Shown here piece after piece: positions 27,136 through 36,142 of a stretch of 64,000 nucleotides of DNA (position 1 is its first letter; each line of letters opens with the position of its first letter). The notes beneath the pieces were generated by a model, which saw only the letters and a program-made list of their open reading frames with translations, ran no database searches and was not told the origin of the DNA. The position numbers were made by a program, and so were the translations under genes. Source of the stretch: Geothrix limicola (GTDB lineage: Bacteria; Acidobacteriota; Holophagae; Holophagales; Holophagaceae); assembly GCF_030268085.1 (NCBI RefSeq), contig NZ_BSDE01000003.1, positions 310,001 through 374,000 on the forward strand, read 5' to 3'.

Positions 27136-30111
27136 GTGCCCTACCTTCGCCAGCGCTCCATTGGGGCCCAGGTCCGGATGGCCCTGGGGCTGCTCGCGCT
27201 CCTCATGTCGCTGGGCTCGGTGGGACTGCTCATCCTCGCCCGGCGGGCCTCCCAGCGGGCCAACGAGATCTACCAGGACCATCTGCATCCCATGCTGCAG
27301 CTCATGGAAGTCTCCGAAGCCTACTCGGTGGACATCACCATGGCGATGCGCGGCGTGCGGGCGGGGCGCATCGCCCCCGAGGCGGGGCTGCGGATCCTCC
27401 AGGACAGCGAAGCCCGGGCCCGGGTGGCCTGGGACGCCTACAAGGCGCACCGGGGCGGGGAGGAGGCCCTCCGGGTGGCCGAGGAGGATCTGGTCCGCCT
27501 GCATGCGCTTGAGGCGCGGCTGAAGGACTTGATGCCCCAGGCTTCGGGCGCTGTGCTGGGCACCTTCGGCGACAACGAGTGGATGCCCGAGGTCTCGACC
27601 TTTTCGAGGGCGTTACAGAACCTGAGGAGTGAGGAGGATCGCCGAGCCCGGGTCATGATCCGGGAACTGGAACTCAGCGCCCAGCGCACGCTGGCGATGG
27701 GCGTGGTCATGATCTCGCTCACGTTCCTGCTGGCGCTCGGGCTCGGATGGCGCTTCGCCACGCACCTGCGACAGGGTGTGGCGAGCCTGGTGGCGCGCCT
27801 GCGCCAGGTGGCCGATGGGGATCTGGATCCCGTGCCCGAGGAACCAGGCGAAGGCGAACTGGCGATCGCCGAGCGGGAGCTCAACCGCACGGTCGCCCGC
27901 CTCCGGCAGCTCCTGCTGGACCTTCACGCCCAGAAGGCCCTGGAGCGCGCCATTCTCGACGGAGCCCGCGCGGCCATCATCGGGCTCGATCTGGAAGGCC
28001 GGGTGAGCCGCTGGAACCGTGCCGCGGAGCTCATGACGGGCTACACGGCGGAGGAGGTGCTGGGCAAGGCCACGCCGCTCCTCTGGCGTCTGCCCGATGA
28101 GCTGGACGTGCTCGCGAGGGAGGTGAGCGAAAGGCTGGGCCGCACCATCACGTCGCGGGTCGAGGCCCTGCAGGCGGCCTCGGACATTCCGGGCTTCGCC
28201 ACCGAATGCCACTACCGACACAAGGACGGCTCCCTCGTCCCCGTGCTGCTGTCCATCTCCCGGGTGCGCGGCCTGGATGGCGATCTGCTGGGCACCATGG
28301 GCGTGGCCCTCGACATGCGCGACATCGAGCGCCTGAAGGCGGCCCTGAAGGCCAGCGAGGCGCGCTACCGGCGCCTGGCGGAACACCTGCCGGGCGTCGT
28401 CTACCAGACCCAGATCTGGCCGGACGGCCGCCGCGCCTGGCCCTTCATCGGCCCGCAGTTCAGCGAGCTCTACGGCGCGGACAAGCAGGCCTGGGAGGAG
28501 GATCCCGGCTACGTCATCGGCAAGCTCCATCCCGAGGATCGCGCCGAATACCAGCGTCTTCACCAGGAGGCGACGCGGAACCTGACGCCGCTGAGCTGGA
28601 CGGGACGCACCTTCACGAGCCGGCCCGGCGAGATGAAGTGGATCCGCGCCCGCAGCAACCCCACGCCCCAGGCCGACGGCAGCATCCTGTGGGACGGCCT
28701 GATGGAGGACGTGACCGAGCTGAAGCGGGCGGAGGAGGCCCTGAAGCAGAGCGAGGCCCGGGCCCAGGAGGCTTCCAAGGCCAAGAGCGCCTTTCTCGCC
28801 AGCATGAGCCACGAGCTGCGCACGCCCCTGTCGGCCATCCTCGGTTACTCGCGGCTCATGGCCCGGGAACCGCTGCGCAGCGAGGAGGACCGCGTCCAGC
28901 TGGAGCACGTGCTGAGGGCCGGCGAGCACCTGCTGGCGCTCATCAACGACGTGCTCTCGCTGTCGAAGATCGAGGCCGGCAAGATGGAGCTGCGCCGCGT
29001 GCCCTTCGACCCATCGGTGCTTGTGAACGAGCTGGACTCGCTGTTCCGCCTGACGGCCCTGAGCAAAGGACTGGCCTTCGCGGTCGAGGCGAAGGGCCTG
29101 CCGCCGCAGGTGGAAGGCGATCCCGCCAAGCTGCGCCAGGTGCTGGTGAACCTGCTGGGCAACGCCTTGAAGTTCACGACCCACGGCATGGTGCGCCTTC
29201 AGATCGAGTGGTCCGACGAGGTCTTCGCGGCCTCGGTGGAAGACACGGGGGCGGGCATTTCCGAGGCCGAGCAGGCCCAGCTCTTCGGCGCCTTCAATCA
29301 GACCTCCCAGGGCCACGCCGCGGGCGGCACGGGTCTCGGCCTGCACATCAGCCAGGCCCTCGTGGCCATCATGGGCGGGGGCATCGGCGTGTCCTCCGTG
29401 CCGGGGCAGGGTTCCCGCTTCTACTTCGACATCCCCCTACCCGTGCCCGAGGTGCCGGCCCTGCTGTCCACCCAGGGGCGCGTCCTGCAGGTGGCCGAAG
29501 GCGGGCCCCAGCGCCACATCCTCGTGGTGGACGACCGGCCCGAGAACCGCGACATTCTGGATCGCCTGTTGAGGATGGTCGGCTTCCGCTGCAGCCTCGC
29601 CGAGCACGGGCGGGCCGGTCTGGAGCAGTGGCGGGAGGGCCGCCCAGACCTCGTCCTCATGGACCTGCGCATGCCCGAGATGGACGGCTTCGAGGCGGTG
29701 GCGCGGATGCGCCAGAGCGAAGCGAACCTCGGCATCGCGCGCACGCCGGTGATCGCCATCAGCGCCAGCGTCTACGACGTCAGCCGCGAGGACCTGATCC
29801 AGCGGGGCTTCGACGCCTTCCTCACCAAGCCCATCGAGGAAGAGCAGCTGTTCGCGGCGCTCGAAGCGCACCTGGGCCTGCGCTTCGAGCGCGAAGCCGA
29901 CACCCTTCCGGCCCCGGGCACGGTCGGGCTGGAAGCGCTGGCGAGGCAGGATCCCGACTGGCGCAGCCGCTTCCAGGAGGAAGTCGCCGTCGGGGATCTG
30001 GAGGCCGCCGAAGCCCTGCTGGTGGAAGTGCCGGATCAGGCCCTGGTGCAGGCGCTTCGGCAGCGTTTGCGCGCCTATAATCTGGAAGACATCCTCCAAC
30101 ATCTGAACTGA
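27136..30111 (+). CDS. Membrane hybrid histidine kinase (4HB-like sensor, HAMP, PAS-PAS, HisKA, HATPase, REC)
   Basis: A 991-residue sensor starting at GTG. TM1 (about 15-35), an all-helical periplasmic region resembling a four-helix-bundle MCP sensor (about 36-185), TM2 (about 187-210), HAMP (about 208-265), PAS1 (about 270-390), PAS2 (about 400-530), HisKA with MSHELRTPLSA (His about 559), HATPase with NLLGNALKFT, DTGAGIS and GGTGLGLHI, and a receiver (LVVDDRPENRD, Asp in LVLMDLRMPEMDGF). A short C-terminal tail (about 930-991) is helical. It is 28 nt upstream of a receiver-kinase gene and likely cotranscribed with it. Confidence 0.92.
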   Translation: MPYLRQRSIGAQVRMALGLLALLMSLGSVGLLILARRASQRANEIYQDHLHPMLQLMEVSEAYSVDITMAMRGVRAGRIAPEAGLRILQDSEARARVAWDAYKAHRGGEEALRVAEEDLVRLHALEARLKDLMPQASGAVLGTFGDNEWMPEVSTFSRALQNLRSEEDRRARVMIRELELSAQRTLAMGVVMISLTFLLALGLGWRFATHLRQGVASLVARLRQVADGDLDPVPEEPGEGELAIAERELNRTVARLRQLLLDLHAQKALERAILDGARAAIIGLDLEGRVSRWNRAAELMTGYTAEEVLGKATPLLWRLPDELDVLAREVSERLGRTITSRVEALQAASDIPGFATECHYRHKDGSLVPVLLSISRVRGLDGDLLGTMGVALDMRDIERLKAALKASEARYRRLAEHLPGVVYQTQIWPDGRRAWPFIGPQFSELYGADKQAWEEDPGYVIGKLHPEDRAEYQRLHQEATRNLTPLSWTGRTFTSRPGEMKWIRARSNPTPQADGSILWDGLMEDVTELKRAEEALKQSEARAQEASKAKSAFLASMSHELRTPLSAILGYSRLMAREPLRSEEDRVQLEHVLRAGEHLLALINDVLSLSKIEAGKMELRRVPFDPSVLVNELDSLFRLTALSKGLAFAVEAKGLPPQVEGDPAKLRQVLVNLLGNALKFTTHGMVRLQIEWSDEVFAASVEDTGAGISEAEQAQLFGAFNQTSQGHAAGGTGLGLHISQALVAIMGGGIGVSSVPGQGSRFYFDIPLPVPEVPALLSTQGRVLQVAEGGPQRHILVVDDRPENRDILDRLLRMVGFRCSLAEHGRAGLEQWREGRPDLVLMDLRMPEMDGFEAVARMRQSEANLGIARTPVIAISASVYDVSREDLIQRGFDAFLTKPIEEEQLFAALEAHLGLRFEREADTLPAPGTVGLEALARQDPDWRSRFQEEVAVGDLEAAEALLVEVPDQALVQALRQRLRAYNLEDILQHLN

Positions 30112-30138
30112 GGCTCCACCTTCTGAACAGAGGCTCCC

Positions 30139-31272
30139 ATGCTCGTGCCGCCGGCTGACATCCTCCTGGTGGATGACAACCCCACCAACCTCGATGTGCT
30201 CGCGAGGGTGCTCAAGCGCCAGAACCACCGCGTGCGGACGGTGACCAGCGGAGCCATGGCCCTCGAAGCCATGCGCCGCCAGCCGCCTGAAGTGGTGCTC
30301 ATGGATGTGGCCATGCCCGAGATGGATGGCTACGACACCTGCCTGGCCATGGGCCAGGACGCGAACCTGAGCCTGATCCCCGTGATCTTCATCAGCGCCA
30401 TGGACAGCCCCCTGGACAAGGTGAAGGCCTTCCAGAGCGGCGGCCGGGATTACGTGACCAAGCCCTTCTCGTCGGACGAAGTGCTCGCCCGCGTGGAGCA
30501 CCAGGTGACGCTTCGGCGCATGCAGAAGCACCTCGAGCAGCAGAACCAGTCGCTGCTGGACGCCAACCTGAAGCTCAAGGAGATCCACGTCCTGAAGGCC
30601 AACTTCACGGCCATGCTCGTGCACGACCTGCGCTCGCCGCTCACGGGGGTGGGCCTGGTGCTCGATGCGCTGAAGGAGGGCCAGGCCATCCGGCCCAGCA
30701 CGCTGGACCAGGCCCTCGCCAGCTTCGGCCGCGTCCAGACCCTGCTGGAGGAGATGCTGGACCTTCACCGCAGCGAGCACGGCCAGCTGCCCATCGAGGC
30801 GGTGCCCTTCGAGCCGGTGCCCTGGCTCGAAAGCGTGGCGGACCACTTCCAGGTGCGGGCCCACGACGCGGGCATCCTCCTGCAGACCCAGTGGCCGGAG
30901 ACGCTGCCCATGATCACCGGGGACCGCAGCAAGCTGGACCGCGTGCTGCACAACCTGCTGGGGAACGCCATCAAGTTCACGCCGCGGGGCGGCGCCGTGA
31001 AGCTGGAGGCGGGCATGGAATTCGGCTCGGGGGTGGAGGCCGGTCTGCGCTTCCTGCGCCTGGGCATCATCGATACGGGGCGCGGCATTCCTGCAGACCA
31101 GCTGCCCTTCATCTTCGACCCCTTCCGTCAGGCCGAGCCCGGCGACGCCCAGCGGGGCTTCGGTCTGGGCCTGGCCATCGTCCAGCGCCTCGTGGCGGCC
31201 CACCAGGGCCAGATCCGCGCCCAGAGCCAGCCCGGCTTCGGCACGAGTTTCACCGTGCTGCTGCCGCTTTGA
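30139..31272 (+). CDS. Receiver-first histidine kinase (REC-HisKA-HATPase)
   Basis: A 377-residue soluble protein with an N-terminal receiver (about 8-125; LLVDDNPTN, phospho-acceptor D56 in LMDVAMPEMDGY, Lys in YVTKPFSSDE), a coiled linker, HisKA with MLVHDLRSPLTG (His about 163) and HATPase with NLLGNAIKFTPRGG, DTGRGIPA and GFGLGLAI. Receiver-first kinases usually act as relays, their kinase gated by an upstream kinase. The preceding hybrid kinase is the obvious donor. CAGAGGCTCCC before the ATG is the ribosome binding site. Confidence 0.92.
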   Translation: MLVPPADILLVDDNPTNLDVLARVLKRQNHRVRTVTSGAMALEAMRRQPPEVVLMDVAMPEMDGYDTCLAMGQDANLSLIPVIFISAMDSPLDKVKAFQSGGRDYVTKPFSSDEVLARVEHQVTLRRMQKHLEQQNQSLLDANLKLKEIHVLKANFTAMLVHDLRSPLTGVGLVLDALKEGQAIRPSTLDQALASFGRVQTLLEEMLDLHRSEHGQLPIEAVPFEPVPWLESVADHFQVRAHDAGILLQTQWPETLPMITGDRSKLDRVLHNLLGNAIKFTPRGGAVKLEAGMEFGSGVEAGLRFLRLGIIDTGRGIPADQLPFIFDPFRQAEPGDAQRGFGLGLAIVQRLVAAHQGQIRAQSQPGFGTSFTVLLPL

Positions 31273-31339
31273 GGGGTCAAAGGAAGGGATTCTAAATCCC
31301 GCCTGCAGGGCCCAAAATGAAGGATTAACTGGAGCTTCC

Positions 31340-33106
31340 ATGCGAATCCTTCCTGCCTTGATGCTCGGCGCCCCGCTGGTCGCCCAGATGGCCGCCCCCG
31401 TGCAGGAGCGCGCGGACCGCTTCCTGAGCCTGGTGAACTCGGGCTACCAGGCCCTGACCTACGTGCAGCAGCAGGCCTCCTGGCTCGCGTCGACCGACGT
31501 GAAGCCCGAGCACGATGCCGGCGCCGAGTGGGCGGGCAAGGCCTACGCCGCCTTCAACGGCAGCCCGGCCCTCATCACCGAAGCCCGCGAGCTGCTGACG
31601 CACCGCAAGGAACTGAAAGAGATCACCGTGCGCCAGCTGGAGCGGGTGCTGCTGAACGCCGCCGAGGGTCCCATGACCAAGCCCGAGCTGGTGGCCGCGC
31701 GGGTGGCCGCGGAGACGGCCCAGGCCAGCACCATGAACGGGTTCACCTGGAAGTTGGACGGCAAGCCCATCACGGCGAACCAGATCGACGACATCCTCGG
31801 CAAGAGCAACAACCTGGAGGAGCGCCGGAAGGTGTGGGAGGCCTCCAAGGAGAACGGTCCTGCCCTGAAGGACGGCCTGCTCAAGCTGCGGGACCTGCGT
31901 AACGGCTGCGCCCAGGCCCTGGGCTACCACGACTACTTCGAGCTGCAGGTGGCCAAGTACGGGCTCACCACCGACGAGATGCTCGCCTTCAATCGCAAGT
32001 TCATGGCCGAACTGAGGCCCCTCTACCTGCAGCTGCACACCTGGGTGAAGTACGAGATGGCGAAGAAGTACGGCCAGCCCGTGCCCAAGGCCATCCCGGC
32101 CCACTGGATCAACAACCGCTGGAGCCAGAACTGGACCGGTTTCGTCAACGCCGTGGACTTCGACCCCTACTTCAAGGGCTGGCAGCCCGAGCGCATCGTG
32201 AAGACCGCCGAAGCCTTCTACACCGGCCTGGGCTTCGATCCGCTGCCCGCCTCCTTCTGGGTCAAGTCGGACCTCTACCCCGTGCCCGCGGGCGGCACGC
32301 GCAAGAAGAACAGCCACGCCTCCTGCTGGCACCTGGATCTGGGAACCGACATCCGCTCGCTCATGAGCGTCGAGCCCAACATGGAGTGGTTCGAGACCAC
32401 CCATCACGAACTGGGCCACGGCTACTACTTCATGAGCTACACCAATCCCAATGTGCCGCCCCTCCTGCGCGATGGCGCCAACCCGAGCTTCCACGAGGGC
32501 GTGGGCGAGCTCATCGCCCTGGCCACCCGCCAAATTCCCTACCTCAAGGGCGCTGGCGTCCTGCCCGCGGACTACAAGGTCGACGAGATGCAGGTGCTGC
32601 TCAACGACGCGCTGGAAGTCGCCATCCCCTTCATGTTCTGGTCCTGCGGAACCATGCCCGAGTGGGAATCCGAGTTCTACGCCAAGGGCATGCCCGCCGA
32701 TCAGATGAACGCCCGCTGGTGGAAGCAGGTGCACGACCTGCAGGGTGTGGAGCCCCCCAGCCCGCGCGGCGAGCAGTTCTGCGATGCCCCCACCAAGACT
32801 CACATCAACGATACGCCCGCCTACTACTACAGCTACGGCTGGGCGACGGTCTTCAAGTTCCAGATGCATGATCACATCGCGAAGAAGATCCTCCACCAGG
32901 ATCCCCACGCCACCAATTACGCCGGCCACAAGGAAGTGGGCGATTTCCTCAAGAAGGTGCTGTCCAAGGGCGCCACGGAGGACTGGCGCAAGGTGCTGAA
33001 GGACGCCACGGGCGAGGACCTCTCCACCCGCGCCATGATGGACTACTTCAAGCCCCTGATGGCCTGGCTGGAAAAGCAGAACAAGGGCCGCCAGATCGGC
33101 TGGTAG
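31340..33106 (+). CDS. Exported peptidyl-dipeptidase, M2 family (angiotensin-converting-enzyme-like)
   Basis: A 588-residue zinc metallopeptidase of family M2, releasing C-terminal dipeptides. A short signal-like N-terminus (MRILPALMLGAPLVAQ) precedes the catalytic domain. The zinc site is HHELGH at 355-360 (ligands His356 and His360, base Glu357), and the third ligand Glu386 lies in NPSFHEGVGEL, matching ACE spacing within two residues. GGAG 5 nt upstream supports the start. Expected in the periplasm, in peptide utilisation. A CACGGAG-type palindrome follows immediately. Confidence 0.93.
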   Translation: MRILPALMLGAPLVAQMAAPVQERADRFLSLVNSGYQALTYVQQQASWLASTDVKPEHDAGAEWAGKAYAAFNGSPALITEARELLTHRKELKEITVRQLERVLLNAAEGPMTKPELVAARVAAETAQASTMNGFTWKLDGKPITANQIDDILGKSNNLEERRKVWEASKENGPALKDGLLKLRDLRNGCAQALGYHDYFELQVAKYGLTTDEMLAFNRKFMAELRPLYLQLHTWVKYEMAKKYGQPVPKAIPAHWINNRWSQNWTGFVNAVDFDPYFKGWQPERIVKTAEAFYTGLGFDPLPASFWVKSDLYPVPAGGTRKKNSHASCWHLDLGTDIRSLMSVEPNMEWFETTHHELGHGYYFMSYTNPNVPPLLRDGANPSFHEGVGELIALATRQIPYLKGAGVLPADYKVDEMQVLLNDALEVAIPFMFWSCGTMPEWESEFYAKGMPADQMNARWWKQVHDLQGVEPPSPRGEQFCDAPTKTHINDTPAYYYSYGWATVFKFQMHDHIAKKILHQDPHATNYAGHKEVGDFLKKVLSKGATEDWRKVLKDATGEDLSTRAMMDYFKPLMAWLEKQNKGRQIGW

Positions 33107-33111
33107 GGATT

Positions 33112-33212
33112 CACCACGGAGACACGGAGGACACTGAGAAAAACACGGAGGGCAAACCCTGATGAAATTCCTCTCCGTGCTTTCCCTCCGTGAACTCCGT
33201 ACCTCCGTGGTG
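33112..33212. repeat. CACGGAG-family intergenic palindrome
   Basis: A 101-bp unit between the M2 peptidase and hsp33. Left arm CACCACGGAGACACGGAG, right arm CTCCGTACCTCCGTGGTG, 16 of 18 pairing, with further CACGGAG/CTCCGTG pairs inside. It shares its ends with 37101-37204. Confidence 0.75.
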
Positions 33213-33231
33213 GAGGATGTTTAAGGAACCC

Positions 33232-34068
33232 ATGAACGACGCAATCCATCAGTCCAGGGTCCTCAAGGCCCTCACGAAGGACCGGCACATCCGCCTCTCC
33301 TCGCTGGACGCCAGTCCCCTGTGGGATGGCGTCCGGCGCGGGCATCCGCACCTCGATCCGGACGCCTGTGCCTGCCTCACGGAACTGCTCTCGGCCACGG
33401 CCCTCCTCCAGGGCCGCACAGTCTTCGCGGAACGCCTGCAGCTGCTCGTGAAGGGCTCGGGCCGGGCCAAGGCCGTGGTGGCCGATAGCTGGCCGGATGG
33501 CACCATCCGCGGCGTGCTGGACCTCGGCGACCCGGGCGCCCAGGACTGGATCGCCGCGCCGGGCCTGCTGCAGGTCATGCGCTCCAACGTCGCGGGCCAG
33601 CCCTACATCGGGAACCTCGAACTGGTGGAGGGCGGCATCCAGGTGCAGGTGGAGCACTACCTGCAAAGCTCAGAGCAGATCCAGGCGAGCCTCACCCTCT
33701 GGTGTGATCCGGGCACCGGTGAAGCCGGCGGCCTGCTGGTGGAGCCCCTGCCCGACTGCCCGCCCGCCCGCCTGGCGCGGCTGGTGCAGGCCATCGAAGG
33801 TCTCGAAGTGGTGCCCTACTGGGAGCGTACGGCGGAATTCCTCGCCGCCTGGGTGGCCCAGGGTGAAGGCACGGACGACCTGGTGGCCACGGACCTCTAC
33901 TACCGCTGCCGCTGCACCCGCGAAGCGCTGCTGGAAACGCTGCGCCGCTTCTCCGAAGCGCAGAAGGCGGACCTTTTCCAGGACGAGGGGCCGCTGGAAG
34001 TGCGCTGCGACTACTGCGGCACGCGCTACCCCATCAGCCGCGCGGACCTGCTGACGGGAGAAGCCTGA
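33232..34068 (+). CDS. hslO: Hsp33 redox-regulated chaperone
   Basis: A 278-residue Hsp33. The C-terminal zinc switch carries CRC (in YRCRCTREALLETL) and CDYCGTRY, the CxC...CxxC set that forms disulfides on oxidative unfolding. The N-terminal core has ALLQGRT, KGSGRAKAVVADS and VAGQPYIGNLELVEGG. Start at MNDAIHQ because AAGGAA precedes it; 14 residues of upstream open frame come from the repeat. Its TGA overlaps the next ATG by 1 nt, tying it to the acyltransferase gene. Confidence 0.95.
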   Translation: MNDAIHQSRVLKALTKDRHIRLSSLDASPLWDGVRRGHPHLDPDACACLTELLSATALLQGRTVFAERLQLLVKGSGRAKAVVADSWPDGTIRGVLDLGDPGAQDWIAAPGLLQVMRSNVAGQPYIGNLELVEGGIQVQVEHYLQSSEQIQASLTLWCDPGTGEAGGLLVEPLPDCPPARLARLVQAIEGLEVVPYWERTAEFLAAWVAQGEGTDDLVATDLYYRCRCTREALLETLRRFSEAQKADLFQDEGPLEVRCDYCGTRYPISRADLLTGEA

Positions 34069-34778
34069 TGGCCGCCCGCGTGGCCATCGCGGAGCGTGGG
34101 CGCCCCCTAGGTTCGCCCTTTTCCGTCTGGCTGCATTTCCGCCTGATCCCCTTCCTCGGGGCGGGCCTGTCCAAGCTCTGGTCGTACACGCTGCGCGTGC
34201 GCCGCGAGGGGTTCGAAGCGGTCGAAGATCTCGCCGCCCGCGACGAGCGCTTCATCCTCAGCTTCTGGCACCGGCGGCTCTTCATGATGCCCCTGGCCTA
34301 CCCCTTTCTCCGCAAGGGCCGGGGTGTGGCCATTCTCTCCAGCGACAGCCGGGATGGCGAGCGCAGCGCCGCCACCTGGCGCTGGTTCGGCATCCACGCC
34401 GTGCGCGGCACCGCCAGCGACGACGGTGCCAAGGCCCTCGTGCGCATGATCCAGGCCGTGAAGCAGGGCTGGGATTTCGGCATCACGCCCGACGGCCCCC
34501 GCGGCCCTCTCATGGAGCTGAAGCCCGGCGTCACGGCCCTCGCACGCAAGACCGGCGCCTGGATCGTGCCCGTCACCCTGGCCTTCGACCGGCAGTTCGA
34601 ACTGCGAACCTGGGACCGCATGGTAATCCCCTTGCCGTTTGCGACATGCACCATCCGCTACGGTCAGCCCTACCGGCTGGAGCCCAAGGCTGACGACAAC
34701 GCCGAAGGCGCGCGGTTGCAGCGGGCGATGGATGAGCTTGAAACCTGGGCTGTGAGCATGTCTGAAGGTGCGGTATGA
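34068..34778 (+). CDS. DUF374-type lysophospholipid acyltransferase-like protein
   Basis: A 236-residue protein of the DUF374 family within the LPLAT (PlsC-like) superfamily. It shows ILSFWHRRLFMMPL (the His of the acyltransferase HX4D-like block), AILSSDSRDGE, RGTASDDGAKALVRM and TPDGPRGPLMELKPG, the typical DUF374 order. Such proteins are thought to acylate lipid A precursors or other lipids at the inner membrane; the acceptor is not known here. It is coupled to hslO (TGATG) and overlaps the next ORF by 4 nt. Confidence 0.9.
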   Translation: MAARVAIAERGRPLGSPFSVWLHFRLIPFLGAGLSKLWSYTLRVRREGFEAVEDLAARDERFILSFWHRRLFMMPLAYPFLRKGRGVAILSSDSRDGERSAATWRWFGIHAVRGTASDDGAKALVRMIQAVKQGWDFGITPDGPRGPLMELKPGVTALARKTGAWIVPVTLAFDRQFELRTWDRMVIPLPFATCTIRYGQPYRLEPKADDNAEGARLQRAMDELETWAVSMSEGAV

Positions 34779-35194
34779 GCTGGTTTGGCCGCCACCCCAA
34801 TCTGGGCGATTTCCAGCGGGATGCGTGGGGAAAGGCTTTGGAGCGATTCTCTTCCGACCTCAACTTCAGCGTAGAAAGTTGGATTCCCGAAGGGCTTGTG
34901 CTGCTTGATCTGGATGGCACCGAGATCGGGCGCCACTTGGGCCCAGAGATCTCCCAATTCCCCGTTTGGGGAGACCGGCGGCCCGTGGGAATGGCCGTGG
35001 AAGGCTTGGTCATTCCGTACGATTCGGAAGGTTCCGGCTCGAACCTTTCACCACTTCAGATCTCTTGGGGACGCATTCAACCTGCGTTTGATGAAGTTCA
35101 CTTCAGTCTTACGGCTGATGTGATCGTCACAATACGCTTGAGTGAAGAGGCAGCGACAGCCGTTCGGGCGCGTCTTGAGGCACATCATGGCTGA
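34775..35194 (+). CDS. Orphan hypothetical protein with atypical codon use
   Basis: A 139-residue soluble protein (MSWFGRHPNLGDFQRDAWGK...) not recognised. Its DNA uses more A/T-ending codons than its neighbours (for example TTG, GAT, TCT, GTT), which suggests recent acquisition or weak expression. It overlaps the acyltransferase stop by 4 nt (ATGA) and the queC start by 8 nt, so it is embedded in the operon. The length, clean overlaps and mixed alpha/beta composition support it being real. Confidence 0.65.
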   Translation: MSWFGRHPNLGDFQRDAWGKALERFSSDLNFSVESWIPEGLVLLDLDGTEIGRHLGPEISQFPVWGDRRPVGMAVEGLVIPYDSEGSGSNLSPLQISWGRIQPAFDEVHFSLTADVIVTIRLSEEAATAVRARLEAHHG

Positions 35195-35903
35195 ACTCGC
35201 GGTCGTCTCCCTATCCGGCGGCATGGACTCCTGCGTCACGGCCGCCATCGCGAAGGCCGAAGGCTACGAATTGGCCCTGCTCCACGCGGACTACGGCCAG
35301 CGCACTCAAACGCGCGAACGGCAGGCCTTCCGCGACATTGCGGATTTCTACGGCGTGCCCGAAGGGCGCCGGCTCATCATCGGCTTCGACACGTTGAAGG
35401 CCATTGGCGGCTCGGCGCTCACGGACACCTCCATCGCGCTGCCCGAGGGCGAACTGGACAAGCCTGGCGTGCCCGTGAGCTACGTGCCCTTCCGCAACGC
35501 ACATCTGCTGGCCACCTGCGTGAGCTGGGCCGAGGTACTTGGGGCCTCGGCCATCTTCGTGGGCTTCGTCGAGGAGGACAGCAGCGGCTACCCGGACTGC
35601 CGCGAGGCCTTCCTCCGCAGCTTCGAGCAGACCGCCAACCTCGGTACCAAGCCCGAGACACGACTGGCCTTCCACGCGCCCCTCATCCATCTGCGCAAGT
35701 CCGAGATCGTGCGCAGGGGCCGCGACCTGGGCGCCCCCCTGCACCTCAGCTGGTCATGCTACCAGGGCGAGCTTGAAGCCTGCGGCCACTGCGACAGCTG
35801 CCACCTGCGCCTGCGCGGCTTCCAGGAGGCGGGTTTTCCCGATCCCATCCCGTACGCGTTCATTCCTGAGCATCTGAAAACCGCCAACCGCGGAGAATGC
35901 TGA
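35187..35903 (+). CDS. queC: 7-cyano-7-deazaguanine synthase QueC
   Basis: A 238-residue PP-loop ATPase converting 7-carboxy-7-deazaguanine to preQ0 for queuosine synthesis. The PP-loop SLSGGMDS is at 8-15; [18 protein letters not shown] and [16 protein letters not shown] are typical; zinc ligands lie in [20 protein letters not shown] 6 nt upstream supports this start. The last codons and stop lie inside the left inverted repeat of the element at 35887-36120, so the C-terminal NRGEC is repeat-derived. Confidence 0.95.
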   Translation: MAELAVVSLSGGMDSCVTAAIAKAEGYELALLHADYGQRTQTRERQAFRDIADFYGVPEGRRLIIGFDTLKAIGGSALTDTSIALPEGELDKPGVPVSYVPFRNAHLLATCVSWAEVLGASAIFVGFVEEDSSGYPDCREAFLRSFEQTANLGTKPETRLAFHAPLIHLRKSEIVRRGRDLGAPLHLSWSCYQGELEACGHCDSCHLRLRGFQEAGFPDPIPYAFIPEHLKTANRGEC

Positions 35904-36120
35904 GAGCGCGGAGGAATGCATGCCGAATTCAGGCCTGTCCTTGGATGAACTGAGTGAAAGGCTCATCGGAGCCTGCATCGAGGTTCATCGGCACCTCGGG
36001 CCCGGATTGTTGGAGTCGGCCTACGAGGAATGCCTTTGTTACGAACTTGGATGGAATTCAGCGTCTGGTTCTGGATCATCCTGAATAATGTTCCTCTGCG
36101 TTCTCCGCGTTCTCTGCGGT
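35887..36120. repeat. Inverted-repeat-bounded unit carrying a GxxExxY remnant
   Basis: A 234-bp unit with 30-bp imperfect inverted repeats: left 35887-35916 (ACCGCGGAGAATGCTGAGAG...) and right 36091-36120 (reverse complement begins ACCGCAGAGAACGCGGAGAA), 25 of 30 positions identical. Between them is only the truncated GxxExxY reading frame. The unit separates queC from queF and the left arm overlaps the queC stop. Confidence 0.7.
35920..36084 (+). pseudogene. Truncated GxxExxY protein gene
   Basis: A 54-codon reading frame beginning [20 protein letters not shown] and continuing [20 protein letters not shown] then YEL. This is the N-terminal signature of the GxxExxY family (usually about 125 residues, related to PD-(D/E)XK nucleases). 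After YEL the frame leaves the family sequence and ends at TGA 36082-36084, so the catalytic half is missing. GCGGAGG at 35908-35914 would serve as ribosome binding site. It lies wholly inside the inverted-repeat unit at 35887-36120. Confidence 0.75.
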
Positions 36121-36142
36121 GAATCCACCCTACGGATTTGAC

